From JAGVVZ01 sp964373165 (GTDB taxonomy: Archaea > Aenigmatarchaeota > Aenigmatarchaeia > CG10238-14), in the NCBI GenBank assembly GCA_964373165.1, contig CAYJTF010000025.1, positions 1 through 12,604 of the forward strand: a DNA stretch of 12,604 nt. The letters are read 5' to 3'. Made by a program: the position numbers and the translations under genes. Under the pieces are notes generated by a model. It was not told the origin of the DNA and made no database searches. It worked only from the letters and a program-made list of their open reading frames with translations. The first letter of the stretch is position 1; each line of letters opens with the position of its first letter. Of the stretch, positions 1-6,141 are shown piece by piece.

Positions 1-220
1 TCAGTACTTTTGCAATTTCCGGATGGTTATATCCGATGTTAGCACTGCAAACATTGGAATTGAAATCCAAATACCAGTTATTATCAATGTCCTGAATAAA
101 AACGCCTTTTCCGCTCTTTATAACTAGTGGGTAGGTGAACGTGCCCTTGACAACGTATCTATTGGTTTTATCAACTATTTTTTTAGATCCAGAAGTCAAT
201 TTTATCGGTTTTATTTGCAT
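1..220 (-). CDS. Class III (PLP-dependent) aminotransferase, N-terminal fragment
   Basis: The gene reads leftwards from an ATG at 220 and runs off the window edge, so only about 73 residues are visible. Residues 30-73 contain the segment TYPLVIKSGKGVFIQDIDN followed by NWYLDFNSNVCSANIGYNHPE. This is the typical N-terminal strand and loop of fold-type I class III aminotransferases (acetylornithine, 4-aminobutyrate and glutamate-1-semialdehyde aminotransferase group), ending in the G-x-x-HP turn. The PLP lysine and substrate residues lie outside the window, so the substrate cannot be chosen. No Shine-Dalgarno is visible; the T/A-rich stretch at about 258-272 could be its TATA element. It is divergent from the unknown gene at 347. 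The family call is firm and the exact start is fairly likely. Confidence 0.82.
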   Translation of the reverse strand, partial: MQIKPIKLTSGSKKIVDKTNRYVVKGTFTYPLVIKSGKGVFIQDIDNNWYLDFNSNVCSANIGYNHPEIAKVL

Positions 221-275
221 ATAATAATAAAGGATTCCCCAGTTGAAATAAGTTGATCGATAAAATTTTATTCAT

Positions 276-338
276 CATATAGTAGTTACAGTATATAAAA
301 CTTTAAGAATTGCTTTTTATTTACTATATGATAGTAAA
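276..338 (+). promoter_or_regulatory. Promoter with TATA box and inverted-repeat operator candidate
   Basis: In the 126-bp gap between divergent genes, a TATA-like GTATATAAAAC lies at 291-301. TTTACTAT (320-327) and ATAGTAAA (331-338) form a perfect 8-bp inverted repeat with a 3-nt spacer, about where transcription should begin. CATATAGTA at 276-284 is the exact reverse complement of TACTATATG at 322-330, so the TATA box is bracketed by opposed copies of one motif. A related TTACTATAT sits before the next gene (1410-1418). A regulator site is an inference; a hairpin in a short leader is an alternative. Confidence 0.45.
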
Positions 339-346
339 GTGATGGA

Positions 347-1321
347 ATGACATTAGTTGCCGCTGTATTAGATGGAAATATTAGGTATTCTGAAAAGCAT
401 GGATTATATTGGGCAGATATGGGAGTTCTTGGAGCTGATGGACGAATTATGAGAGATGATATTATCACAGATGATAGATCAAGTAAAATAATTACATATA
501 GAGAACGTACAGCTGATACCGGATATCAAAGATTTATAAACCGGATGCTTCCAGGCTATGCTGATATGACACGTGAAAGACGAGGCTTAATGGCTAGACT
601 TGCTGAGAGTCTTTTGGATATATATTTTACTTTTACACCAGATGATTATCATGAATATCCTCACGGGAGAATCGCTATTGGTGGATCTTCTTCAGATGTG
701 GACGAACTTTCTTTAATCAGAGAGCAATTAGCACACCAAAGAATGCCTTTTTGGCCTTCAGTTCTCTATTTAAGAGGAAAACTGGGATATACTCCAATTA
801 AACCAGGAAAATCAGGACAACACAGTCAAACAAAAAACAAACACAGTTTAATATTAATATATCACGATAGACAAGATGGAATTCTTGCAGCAGGTGTAGG
901 TAGTGTTGTAGAGGGGGCAAATTATTTAGCAATCGGTGGTGTAAGACACAGATTTAAACCTGAAAGAGAAAGACATGTTATTTATCCATATAGGGAGCGA
1001 TATATACATGTTCAAGAGGGACATAATTCTGGGTATAGGCAATTAGAAGGTCCACTCGCTGAATTAATAAAACTCACTAAAAGTTCTCTGAAGCTTGTTG
1101 CAAACCCTAATGAGACAGATAAGACAGATGTTAATATAGGTGTTAATTGGAATCACTGCCTTGTAGCCATGGATAGCCGTACTCAAACAAATCTTATGCT
1201 AAACTCTGATGACGACTTCACAGTTGAAGTCATACCTTGGAGGCCATGCAGTGCTGGTTACGTACCTCATAGACAGCCTCAGAATTTTCATCCCAGCATG
1301 AGATATATTAGAAGTTGGTAA
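347..1321 (+). CDS. Unrecognised 324-aa protein
   Basis: I do not recognise this protein. The start is well supported: GTGAT (339-343) followed by three bases and ATG, the same spacing as at several genes in this window. It is soluble-looking, with no signal peptide or membrane helix. It is rich in Arg, His and Tyr, with a basic, polar middle (residues 150-166, PGKSGQHSQTKNKH), a glycine-containing strand run (GILAAGVGSVVEG, 178-190; YLAIGGVRHRF, 193-203) and a very aromatic/basic stretch (HVIYPYRERYIHV, 210-222). There are only two cysteines, C271 and C301. No nucleotide-binding or catalytic signature is evident. The next gene lies 106 bp downstream, has its own promoter and shares the upstream TTACTATAT element, so the two may be regulated together. 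Confidence 0.75.
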   Translation: MTLVAAVLDGNIRYSEKHGLYWADMGVLGADGRIMRDDIITDDRSSKIITYRERTADTGYQRFINRMLPGYADMTRERRGLMARLAESLLDIYFTFTPDDYHEYPHGRIAIGGSSSDVDELSLIREQLAHQRMPFWPSVLYLRGKLGYTPIKPGKSGQHSQTKNKHSLILIYHDRQDGILAAGVGSVVEGANYLAIGGVRHRFKPERERHVIYPYRERYIHVQEGHNSGYRQLEGPLAELIKLTKSSLKLVANPNETDKTDVNIGVNWNHCLVAMDSRTQTNLMLNSDDDFTVEVIPWRPCSAGYVPHRQPQNFHPSMRYIRSW

Positions 1322-1390
1322 TTGTACAACTTACGGCAATAAAGGGTTTAGGAATTGAAAAGATTGATATTACTACTACTAGATAGAAAT

Positions 1391-1427
1391 ACTTATATAT
1401 TCATAGTACTTACTATATAGTGATAAA
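1391..1427 (+). promoter_or_regulatory. TATA box, TTACTATAT element and ribosome binding site of the 272-aa gene
   Basis: ACTTATATAT at 1391-1400 is a good archaeal TATA box. The imperfect palindrome TTACTATATAGTGA (1410-1423, 12 of 14 positions symmetric) follows and shares TTACTATAT with the promoter at 321-329. GTGAT (1420-1424) is the ribosome binding site, three bases before ATG. The expected transcription start, about 25 nt after the TATA box, falls at or inside the palindrome, so the leader must be very short. The rest of the 1322-1427 gap shows nothing else. Confidence 0.5.
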
Positions 1428-2246
1428 ATGATTACATATTCAGATTTTACGATGGGACTAAGCGAACTCTTGGAGGCTTCTCATCCGAAACTAAGTTATT
1501 TTTTAAGAAGAACTGTGCCGGAATCACAAGCAAATAGATATGATGCATGGAGGAATTACAGAGAGACTCGCCAACTCGTTGATAAATATTTAGATTATGG
1601 AGTATTTGATGAAGATGGTCTTCCTCAAGTAACTGGAATTGCGCCTGATGATAGATATGATCTTCCCCACCAACCAGTGATTCTAGATTTAACAAGTGTG
1701 GGTGGAAAATTAGGCAGAATTGGAAGATCTAACAGATTTGTTGAAGAAGATAAAAGAAGAGATATTAGAAGTAGTTATAAAGGTATGAGAGAAGGTGGAT
1801 TTGATATTCATGACTTATACGAAAAGATTATGAAAACCTTCGCAATAAGTCTTTATCAAAAATTATACTCAATGATTGTGGATGGGCTAGATATTGAAAG
1901 AGATTCTTCATCTGCAGCAGATTTTATTCGCTATTCAATGCCAAGTAGAATCGATGCTTTCTTAGGATTTAAGAACGTAGTTGCCGCATATCTAAATACG
2001 CGTGAATCCATTGCATTGAGTGATGTTCCAAGATTAGCTATCCGAAATGTAGGCAACGCCTGTTATAAAAAAGCAGAGGCGATACTCGATGACCAACTTG
2101 CTACCGAACAAATACCGACTGCTGTGGGTTTGATAAGTGCTGCATTAGCTTTGGCGGATATGTATCACATTGAATTAAGAAATAGAAGGGGATTTGAAGA
2201 ATTAAAAGCAAAGGCAGAAACACAGAAACAACGTTTATTAGGATAA
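1428..2246 (+). CDS. Unrecognised 272-aa protein
   Basis: I do not recognise this protein. The start is fixed by GTGAT at 1420-1424 with a three-base spacer. There is no signal peptide or membrane helix. The middle (about residues 88-128) is charged and basic (GGKLGRIGRSNRF, then EEDKRRDIRSSYKGMREG). The C-terminal half (129-272) looks almost wholly alpha-helical and ends in a charged helix (FEELKAKAETQKQRLLG). There is one cysteine (in GNACYKKAEA). It is probably soluble, and the helical half could be a dimerisation or scaffold region. It ends 8 bp from the convergent YdjM-type gene. Promoter similarity with the gene at 347 is the only functional hint; the two proteins show no obvious similarity to each other. 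Confidence 0.75.
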   Translation: MITYSDFTMGLSELLEASHPKLSYFLRRTVPESQANRYDAWRNYRETRQLVDKYLDYGVFDEDGLPQVTGIAPDDRYDLPHQPVILDLTSVGGKLGRIGRSNRFVEEDKRRDIRSSYKGMREGGFDIHDLYEKIMKTFAISLYQKLYSMIVDGLDIERDSSSAADFIRYSMPSRIDAFLGFKNVVAAYLNTRESIALSDVPRLAIRNVGNACYKKAEAILDDQLATEQIPTAVGLISAALALADMYHIELRNRRGFEELKAKAETQKQRLLG

Positions 2247-2254
2247 ACAACTTT

Positions 2255-2737
2255 CTAATCGTGAATTTTAATGATTCTATCCATTAACAGATGCGAGCTA
2301 TAACAGATAAAAATAATTGAAAATGTCAAAATAGATGTTGTCAAATCCATTTTTATAAAAATATATACTAGAAAAGTAGCGAATAGAGCAAAAATTAACG
2401 AGAAACCTGTAGTATGAGTAATCCCTCTATGATGCGTCGGGAAGAATCTTATTATGCAGTAAGAGACGATGAAAAATAATGCTACGCTGTACCATTCACT
2501 TAGATTGAAATTTATTAAATATATAATCGCCATCATCACAGCTAAAATTAATGCCAACCAGTTCCTTATCCTGCTTTTGCTCGTGTCAATATCAGGAAAA
2601 ACCGATACTATCACTACAAATGATGAAATCACAACAACATAAAAGATGCTAGTTTCTGGTCTTAAAAGGAACAACAGCTTCAGCCAGAAAATGAAGATGA
2701 TAAGATTAATGAAGATGTGCGTTTTCCAAGATGGCAT
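2255..2737 (-). CDS. YdjM-type membrane-bound metal-dependent hydrolase
   Basis: This 160-aa protein has about four to five hydrophobic segments. It carries the three conserved polar motifs of the YdjM (LexA-binding, inner-membrane hydrolase) family: FPDID followed by TSKSR (about residues 47-56), HRGITHT (about 103-109) and YSSHLLMD (about 146-153). The histidines and aspartates in these motifs are the putative metal ligands; the substrate is unknown for the family. It starts 4 bp after the stop of the acetate-CoA ligase beta gene, and a GTGA overlapping that stop sits four bases before the ATG, so the two genes form an operon with translational coupling. The family assignment is good, and a specific role is not known. 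Confidence 0.82.
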   Translation of the reverse strand: MPSWKTHIFINLIIFIFWLKLLFLLRPETSIFYVVVISSFVVIVSVFPDIDTSKSRIRNWLALILAVMMAIIYLINFNLSEWYSVALFFIVSYCIIRFFPTHHRGITHTTGFSLIFALFATFLVYIFIKMDLTTSILTFSIIFICYSSHLLMDRIIKIHD

Positions 2738-2741
2738 CGGT

Positions 2742-3434
2742 TCACTCTATGATTATTCTTGCGTCCGTTGCTACAGCTCCTTGATTCATTGCGAAGACGG
2801 GGTTAATATCTAGTTCCCTGATCTCAGGATTTTCTTGGAGCATTTTAGAAGTTTTCATCATTATATCAACTAGTGCAGGTATGTCGGCAGGCTTCTTGCC
2901 TCTATATCCTTTCAATATCTTAACAGCTTTCACTTCCTCGATCATATCCACTGCATCGCTTTTTGAGATCGGCACTATCCTGAAGCTTATATCATCATAC
3001 ACTTCAACAAATATGCCGCCAAAGCCAAACGCCAAAACTTGGCCGAACGTCTGGTCGTACTTGCCGCCTACTATCACTTCATACCCTCCGCTAAGCATTT
3101 GCTGAACTAAGATACCATCTAATACTGCATCCGGTCTTTTTGATTTGACATTTCTAAGAAGCTGATGATAGGCCAGTCTCAGCTCTTTATCATTTCTTAC
3201 GTTTAATATCACGCCGCCTGCTTCTGTTTTATGTATTATCTGGGGAGAAATGGCTTTCAAAACCAGCGGGTAGCCGATCCTTTCGCCAAACCTTAAGGCA
3301 TCTTCAAAGCTTCTGACAAGCTCTGCTTTGGCAACAGGTATTCCATAATGGATAAGGACTTCCCTTGCCTCAGCCTCAGTGAGGTTGTTTCTTTTTTCCA
3401 ATTTCAGTTTTGCAAAAATTTCCTTTGGTTCCAT
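2742..3434 (-). CDS. acdB: Acetate-CoA ligase (ADP-forming), beta subunit (ATP-grasp)
   Basis: At 230 aa it matches the length of the separate beta subunit of archaeal ADP-forming acetyl-CoA synthetase, which makes ATP from acyl-CoA, ADP and phosphate. Key features are the N-terminal segment LTEAEAREVLIHYGIPVAKA, the ATP-grasp strand YPLVLKAISP and the phosphate-shuttling histidine in IIHKTEAGGV (H68, corresponding to the beta-subunit histidine of the Pyrococcus enzyme). The glycine-rich FGQVLAFGFGGIFVEVYDD and the acidic ELDINPVF metal-binding end are also present. The alpha subunit is not in the window, so it must be encoded elsewhere or an acyl-CoA-specific partner is used. The start has no Shine-Dalgarno and is probably leaderless. 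It is followed 4 bp later by the YdjM-type gene, with no known functional link. Confidence 0.92.
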   Translation of the reverse strand: MEPKEIFAKLKLEKRNNLTEAEAREVLIHYGIPVAKAELVRSFEDALRFGERIGYPLVLKAISPQIIHKTEAGGVILNVRNDKELRLAYHQLLRNVKSKRPDAVLDGILVQQMLSGGYEVIVGGKYDQTFGQVLAFGFGGIFVEVYDDISFRIVPISKSDAVDMIEEVKAVKILKGYRGKKPADIPALVDIMMKTSKMLQENPEIRELDINPVFAMNQGAVATDARIIIE

Positions 3435-3470
3435 CTATTAATTAATATACTTCTACAATAAATTAATTTT
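3435..3470. promoter_or_regulatory. 36-bp divergent promoter between acdB and the DedA-family gene
   Basis: Only 36 bp separate two outward-reading start codons, and neither has a Shine-Dalgarno. ATTAATTAATATA (3438-3450 region) lies 22-33 bp before the DedA-family start, and TTAATTTATTG read on the minus strand (around 3457-3467) lies a similar distance before acdB. These spacings fit leaderless transcription from two overlapping TATA boxes, in which each TATA box sits near the other gene's start. This is an inference from spacing only. Confidence 0.45.
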
Positions 3471-4091
3471 ATGTTTGAGAGCATAGTTACCAGTCTGGAA
3501 ACTTTCTCATTGGCATTTGGTCCTCTAGGAATTTTCATTGGAATGGCTCTGGAATCCAGTATCATACCTGTTCCTGCTGAAGCTGTTTTAGCAGCAGCCA
3601 CTCTACTGGGATATACGCCTTTAGAGGTGGCTATATGGGGCGGCTTAGGCGCGACATTTGGCGGAGTAATAGGATATTATATAGGCAGTTTGGGCGGGAG
3701 ACCCATACTTAATAAATATGGCAAGTATATCTTTATAACAGAGGAGAAGTTGAACGGACTCGATAGTCTTTTCAAGAAACGCGGCAACTTTGTCGTTCTG
3801 GCAGGAAGGTTAATACCGTTTATTCCATTCAAAATATTCTCAATAACAGCCGGGGTAGCAAAAATGGATATTAAAGGATTTACCTTGTTCACTCTAATAG
3901 GATCGGTACCCAGAGCATTCATGCTTTCTTATCTTGGATACAAGCTTCTAGAAATAGGAAATGTGCCATTGATGATATTATCCATGTTCTTGCTGTTGAT
4001 AATTCCTTTTGCTGTTGAAGGATGGATAACACGAAAAGGAAAAAAAGATAAAACAATAAATAGCCCCGCCCAGATTCGAACTGGGGTCTAG
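3471..4091 (+). CDS. DedA/SNARE-associated (VTT-domain) membrane protein
   Basis: This 206-aa polytopic membrane protein shows the DedA pattern. ESSIIPVPAE (residues 28-37) is the re-entrant loop motif, and GGLGATFGGVIGYYIGSLGG gives the glycine-rich helix with GYYIG. GRLIPFIPFKIFSITAGVAKM carries the conserved arginine and the AGVAKM turn, followed by two C-terminal helices. DedA proteins are membrane transporters or scramblases linked to lipid-carrier recycling and membrane homeostasis; the substrate here is unknown. The final nine residues (SPAQIRTGV) are read from the antisense strand of the tRNA-Gln gene, and the stop codon lies inside the tRNA, so the coding tail is dictated by the tRNA sequence. 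The lysine-rich RKGKKDK just before it supplies, on the other strand, a T-tract behind the tRNA. Confidence 0.88.
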   Translation: MFESIVTSLETFSLAFGPLGIFIGMALESSIIPVPAEAVLAAATLLGYTPLEVAIWGGLGATFGGVIGYYIGSLGGRPILNKYGKYIFITEEKLNGLDSLFKKRGNFVVLAGRLIPFIPFKIFSITAGVAKMDIKGFTLFTLIGSVPRAFMLSYLGYKLLEIGNVPLMILSMFLLLIIPFAVEGWITRKGKKDKTINSPAQIRTGV

Positions 4092-4156
4092 AGCTCCAGA
4101 GGCTCTTATGCTTGACCACTACATTCCGCGAAGAAATTATCTTCTCCACGGGGCTA
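4062..4156 (-). tRNA. tRNA-Gln(CUG) with a D-arm intron
   Basis: Reading the minus strand, AGCCCCG (4156-4150) pairs with CGGGGCT (4069-4063), with discriminator A at 4062. The T-arm is CCCAG-TTCGAAT-CTGGG. The anticodon arm is AGAGC-CTCTGGA-GCTCT, giving anticodon CUG (Gln). No CCA is encoded. The D-arm is interrupted: removing 22 nt (4125-4146) leaves the regular 73-nt tRNA with G10-U11-G12 paired to CAU. The 3' 30 nt are antisense to the end of the DedA-family gene, and T-rich sequence in that coding region (about 4041-4055) can end transcription. The gene begins one base after the LAGLIDADG endonuclease stop codon and has no room for its own promoter except inside that gene, so co-transcription is likely. 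Confidence 0.93.
4125..4146 (-). other. 22-nt noncanonical tRNA-Gln intron between positions 10 and 11
   Basis: The splice site can be drawn exactly. Exon CCGU (4152-4149) pairs with intron GCGG (4130-4127) as the central 4-bp helix, including one U-G pair. A 3-nt bulge GGA is followed by an inner helix GAAG/CUUC capped by a 7-nt loop, and the second 3-nt bulge is AAU. Cutting after the second base of each bulge (GG|A and AA|U) releases exactly 22 nt and restores a normal tRNA. The outer exon-exon helix is weak, so this is the relaxed type of bulge-helix-bulge site expected for an archaeal splicing endonuclease with broad specificity. Confidence 0.85.
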
Positions 4157-4157
4157 T

Positions 4158-4865
4158 TCAGGGCTCTTTAGAATCTAATAATGACATGTGTTTATAATCT
4201 AAATCTTTAACTCTTTCTTCAAGAGTTGTTTTGGGAGTTACGAATCCGTATTTCTTCCATTGTAAAATTTTAGTAACATGAACAGGATTTGAGCTCCCAA
4301 TTAATTTAATCCATTTCTCAAGATTCTTGTATCCCGAAACCTGAATAACGTATAAACCTCCGAATCTTTTATCCTCGTAAGCACTATATGAGAATCCCAT
4401 TTTTGACAATAAAATTTTCAAATCTCCTACTAGTGGGCCATTTTTAAAATAAAATTGAATTCTGGGATAGTAATTAATATTTTTCCCTTGTTTTGAAAAT
4501 TTTATACAACCGTCTGTATCAAACAACCCTCTTAAAAAGTGTGGTATTAATCTCTTGTTTTCTATTACCTTTTCACTAATTCGATATTTGCTTTTCTCTC
4601 CTCTTGTCATTCCAAAAGTTTGAATTAAAAATTCAACAATTTCCTTTGAGTTGACTTGAATGTAATAAGCTTTTTTATCCCTTCTCGGAGTAATTTTAGG
4701 TTTTTTCCCAAAAAGATCTACGAAAAAAGGTACTACTCTGTTGTTTAGATAATCTTTCTCTTCTGAACTACAGACTATGATTATAGACCAATTATTTTTA
4801 TGTAAATAGCCGTCTCCAACCAAAATTCCATATAATTCTACCAATTTACAATCATTAACTATCAT
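4158..4865 (-). CDS. LAGLIDADG family homing endonuclease
   Basis: This 235-aa protein has two LAGLIDADG motifs. LYGILVGDG (residues 11-19, acidic D18) is followed by a basic beta-strand region, and FLRGLFDTDG (residues 110-119, acidic D118) starts the second half. Two motifs in one chain mean a monomeric, pseudo-symmetric double-strand DNA endonuclease of the size typical for intron- or free-standing types. Both catalytic aspartates are present, and the frame is intact. The stop codon lies two bases before the first base of tRNA-Gln on the same strand, so the gene is outside the tRNA intron rather than inside it. The tRNA could be its target, its mRNA 3' processing signal, or just its neighbour. 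No convincing Shine-Dalgarno is seen. A maturase role is less likely but cannot be excluded. Confidence 0.87.
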   Translation of the reverse strand: MIVNDCKLVELYGILVGDGYLHKNNWSIIIVCSSEEKDYLNNRVVPFFVDLFGKKPKITPRRDKKAYYIQVNSKEIVEFLIQTFGMTRGEKSKYRISEKVIENKRLIPHFLRGLFDTDGCIKFSKQGKNINYYPRIQFYFKNGPLVGDLKILLSKMGFSYSAYEDKRFGGLYVIQVSGYKNLEKWIKLIGSSNPVHVTKILQWKKYGFVTPKTTLEERVKDLDYKHMSLLDSKEP

Positions 4866-4980
4866 ACTAAATACCGGGTCTAATAAAATTCTGTATTTTT
4901 GGGTTTAAATTTATTTATTGTGCTCAAATATTTCCCATTCTTTTTCAAAGCTTCTAGAATATCCTTAAATTATGTTTATT

Positions 4981-5190
4981 CTATTTAGCTTCCTTAATGC
5001 CTTTCTGCGTAATGGCAAAAGTAGTATGCGAGCCATATAAAGGTATGATAAGTTCATTTTCAACTAACGAGCTAATGGCACTATCTATATTTCCGTTATC
5101 TTTAGCCACTTCAACTAATTCAGATTTATTGGCCACCAAAGATTCGCTTAATTTCTTCAATATTTTCTTTTCAGTATTCCCGTTTTTCAT
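4981..5190 (-). CDS. Small winged-helix-like DNA-binding protein
   Basis: This 69-aa protein consists of little more than a helix-helix-helix-wing pattern: TEKKILKKLSES, SELVEVAKDNGNIDSAISSLVENELI, then a short beta-wing (PLYGSHTTFAITQKGIKEA). The ILKKL start, the 'xxLVENELI' end of the recognition helix and 'ITQKGIKEA' are typical of MarR/PadR-like archaeal regulators cut to a minimum. It starts 20 bp inside the end of the DJ-1/PfpI-like gene, so the two are translated from one mRNA. AAGGAG about 10 bases upstream may serve as ribosome binding site. A regulator that pairs with the DJ-1-like protein is plausible but inferred only from the overlap. No ligand-binding region is present. Confidence 0.72.
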   Translation of the reverse strand: MKNGNTEKKILKKLSESLVANKSELVEVAKDNGNIDSAISSLVENELIIPLYGSHTTFAITQKGIKEAK

Positions 5191-5719
5191 GTATAGCTAA
5201 CTCCTTCTTTAACCTTAATACTTCATTATCACCCTTAAGCTTTTTAACTATTGCTAATGCAAACTCCAAGGCGGTTCCAGGTCCTTGTGAAGTTATAAGA
5301 TTATCTACTATCACTACAGGTTGATCTCGGGGGTAATCCAAAAGCTTCTCCATGCCAGGAGTTATTGTAGCCTTTTTACCTTCCAGTAAACCCAAGTTAG
5401 CTAATATAGAAACAGATTCGCCTATCGCCGCAATATTTCTTCCGGCTTGGGAGAACCGTTTGATAGTCTCATTTATAGCGGCGGTTTTAGATAGAATATT
5501 ATATCCGGGACCACCCGGCAAGACTATAGTTGTATATTCAGAAGGATTTATTTGTGGGAGCCTTTTATCAACATGTATCCTCATCCCGCTCTTGCTTGTA
5601 ATCATCGAACCCATGACACCAACTGCATCCACGGGAACGTTTGATCTCTTTAGAACATTAATAATCGTGAATGCTTCGATTTCGTCAAAACCGTCTGCCA
5701 ACATAAGTAAAGTTTTCAT
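5171..5719 (-). CDS. DJ-1/PfpI-like protein lacking the nucleophilic cysteine
   Basis: The 182-aa chain follows the DJ-1/PfpI fold from end to end: LMLADGFDEIEA (conserved Glu at E15), TTIVLPGGPGYN, the nucleophile-elbow region, KKATITPGMEKLLDY, and the C-terminal ITSQGPGTALEFALAIVKKL. In active members the elbow reads A-I-C-A; here it is IAAIGESVS, with Gly100 at the cysteine position. The His that follows in THP-type members is replaced by Thr120. The protein contains no cysteine at all, so protease, deglycase or oxidation-sensor chemistry based on that residue is not expected. It may bind a ligand or partner instead. The start is set by AGGTGAT three bases before ATG. The gene overlaps a small winged-helix gene by 20 bp, consistent with a two-gene operon. 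Confidence 0.88.
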   Translation of the reverse strand: MKTLLMLADGFDEIEAFTIINVLKRSNVPVDAVGVMGSMITSKSGMRIHVDKRLPQINPSEYTTIVLPGGPGYNILSKTAAINETIKRFSQAGRNIAAIGESVSILANLGLLEGKKATITPGMEKLLDYPRDQPVVIVDNLITSQGPGTALEFALAIVKKLKGDNEVLRLKKELAIHEKREY

Positions 5720-5782
5720 GCAATCACCTAATTAATATAATCTTAAGAAAAAGATATATACAATTATTGCAAGCTATTAATA

Positions 5783-5787
5783 GTGAT
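5783..5787 (+). promoter_or_regulatory. GTGAT ribosome binding site that decides the Pth2 start
   Basis: GTGAT is complementary to the AUCAC just inside the 3' end of archaeal 16S rRNA. It lies three bases before the ATG at 5791, as at the genes starting at 347, 1428, 11957 and 12235. This favours 5791 over the in-frame ATG at 5767, which has no such site. Confidence 0.65.
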
Positions 5788-5790
5788 GAA

Positions 5791-6141
5791 ATGGATACGA
5801 AATATAAGCAAGTAATTGTGCTGAGAACGGATATAGAAATGAGCGATGGAAAAAAGTGTGCGCAGTCCTGCCATGCTAGCTTGGGATCATATAAAATTGC
5901 TAAAAAAACGATAGCTAAGAGATGGGAAGCGGAAGGCGGCAAAAAAATAGTGTTGACGATTTCTTCAGAAAAAAAATTATTGACATTATATCAAAAGGCA
6001 AAAGAGCTAAAACTGCCGTGTTATCTGGTTAGAGATGGCGGTCACACAGAAGTTCCCGCCGGCACTTTGACGGCGCTGGGAATAGGACCGGAAAATAATG
6101 AAATAATAGATGAAATAACAGGTAAATTGCAGTTATTATGA
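5791..6141 (+). CDS. pth2: Peptidyl-tRNA hydrolase, Pth2 family
   Basis: Pth2 releases tRNA from peptidyl-tRNA that drops off the ribosome, and is the archaeal/eukaryotic type. At 116 aa it has the usual length and the diagnostic blocks. These are KQVIVLRTDIEMSDGKKCAQ then SCHAS (conserved Lys/Gln/His region, about 6-28), LPCYLVRDGGHTEVPAGTLT (conserved DxGxTxxxxGTxT block) and IGPENNEIIDEITGKLQLL at the end. Usual members read DAG where this one reads DGG, a mild change. The chosen start gives the common M-D/K-x-K-Q-V-I opening; an eight-residue upstream extension is possible but lacks a ribosome binding site. Its stop codon overlaps the convergent stop of the next gene by 6 bp. Confidence 0.93.
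   Translation: MDTKYKQVIVLRTDIEMSDGKKCAQSCHASLGSYKIAKKTIAKRWEAEGGKKIVLTISSEKKLLTLYQKAKELKLPCYLVRDGGHTEVPAGTLTALGIGPENNEIIDEITGKLQLL

Noticed and set aside
2881..3105. Plus-strand open frame within acdB
   Set aside because: It is antisense to a complete ATP-grasp gene with all motifs and has no support of its own.
4158..4865. Reading the endonuclease as an ORF inside the tRNA-Gln intron
   Set aside because: The tRNA 5' half (acceptor strand at 4156-4150) lies downstream of the gene's stop, so the gene is outside the tRNA.
5767..5790. Upstream start of Pth2 at 5767
   Set aside because: It has no ribosome binding site and adds residues not typical of Pth2, whereas 5791 has GTGAT at the shared three-base spacing.
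5783..5850. C/D-box-like RNA (GTGATGA followed by CTGA at 5821)
   Set aside because: It lies inside the Pth2 start region, the box C match is the ribosome binding site plus start, and no second box pair is present.
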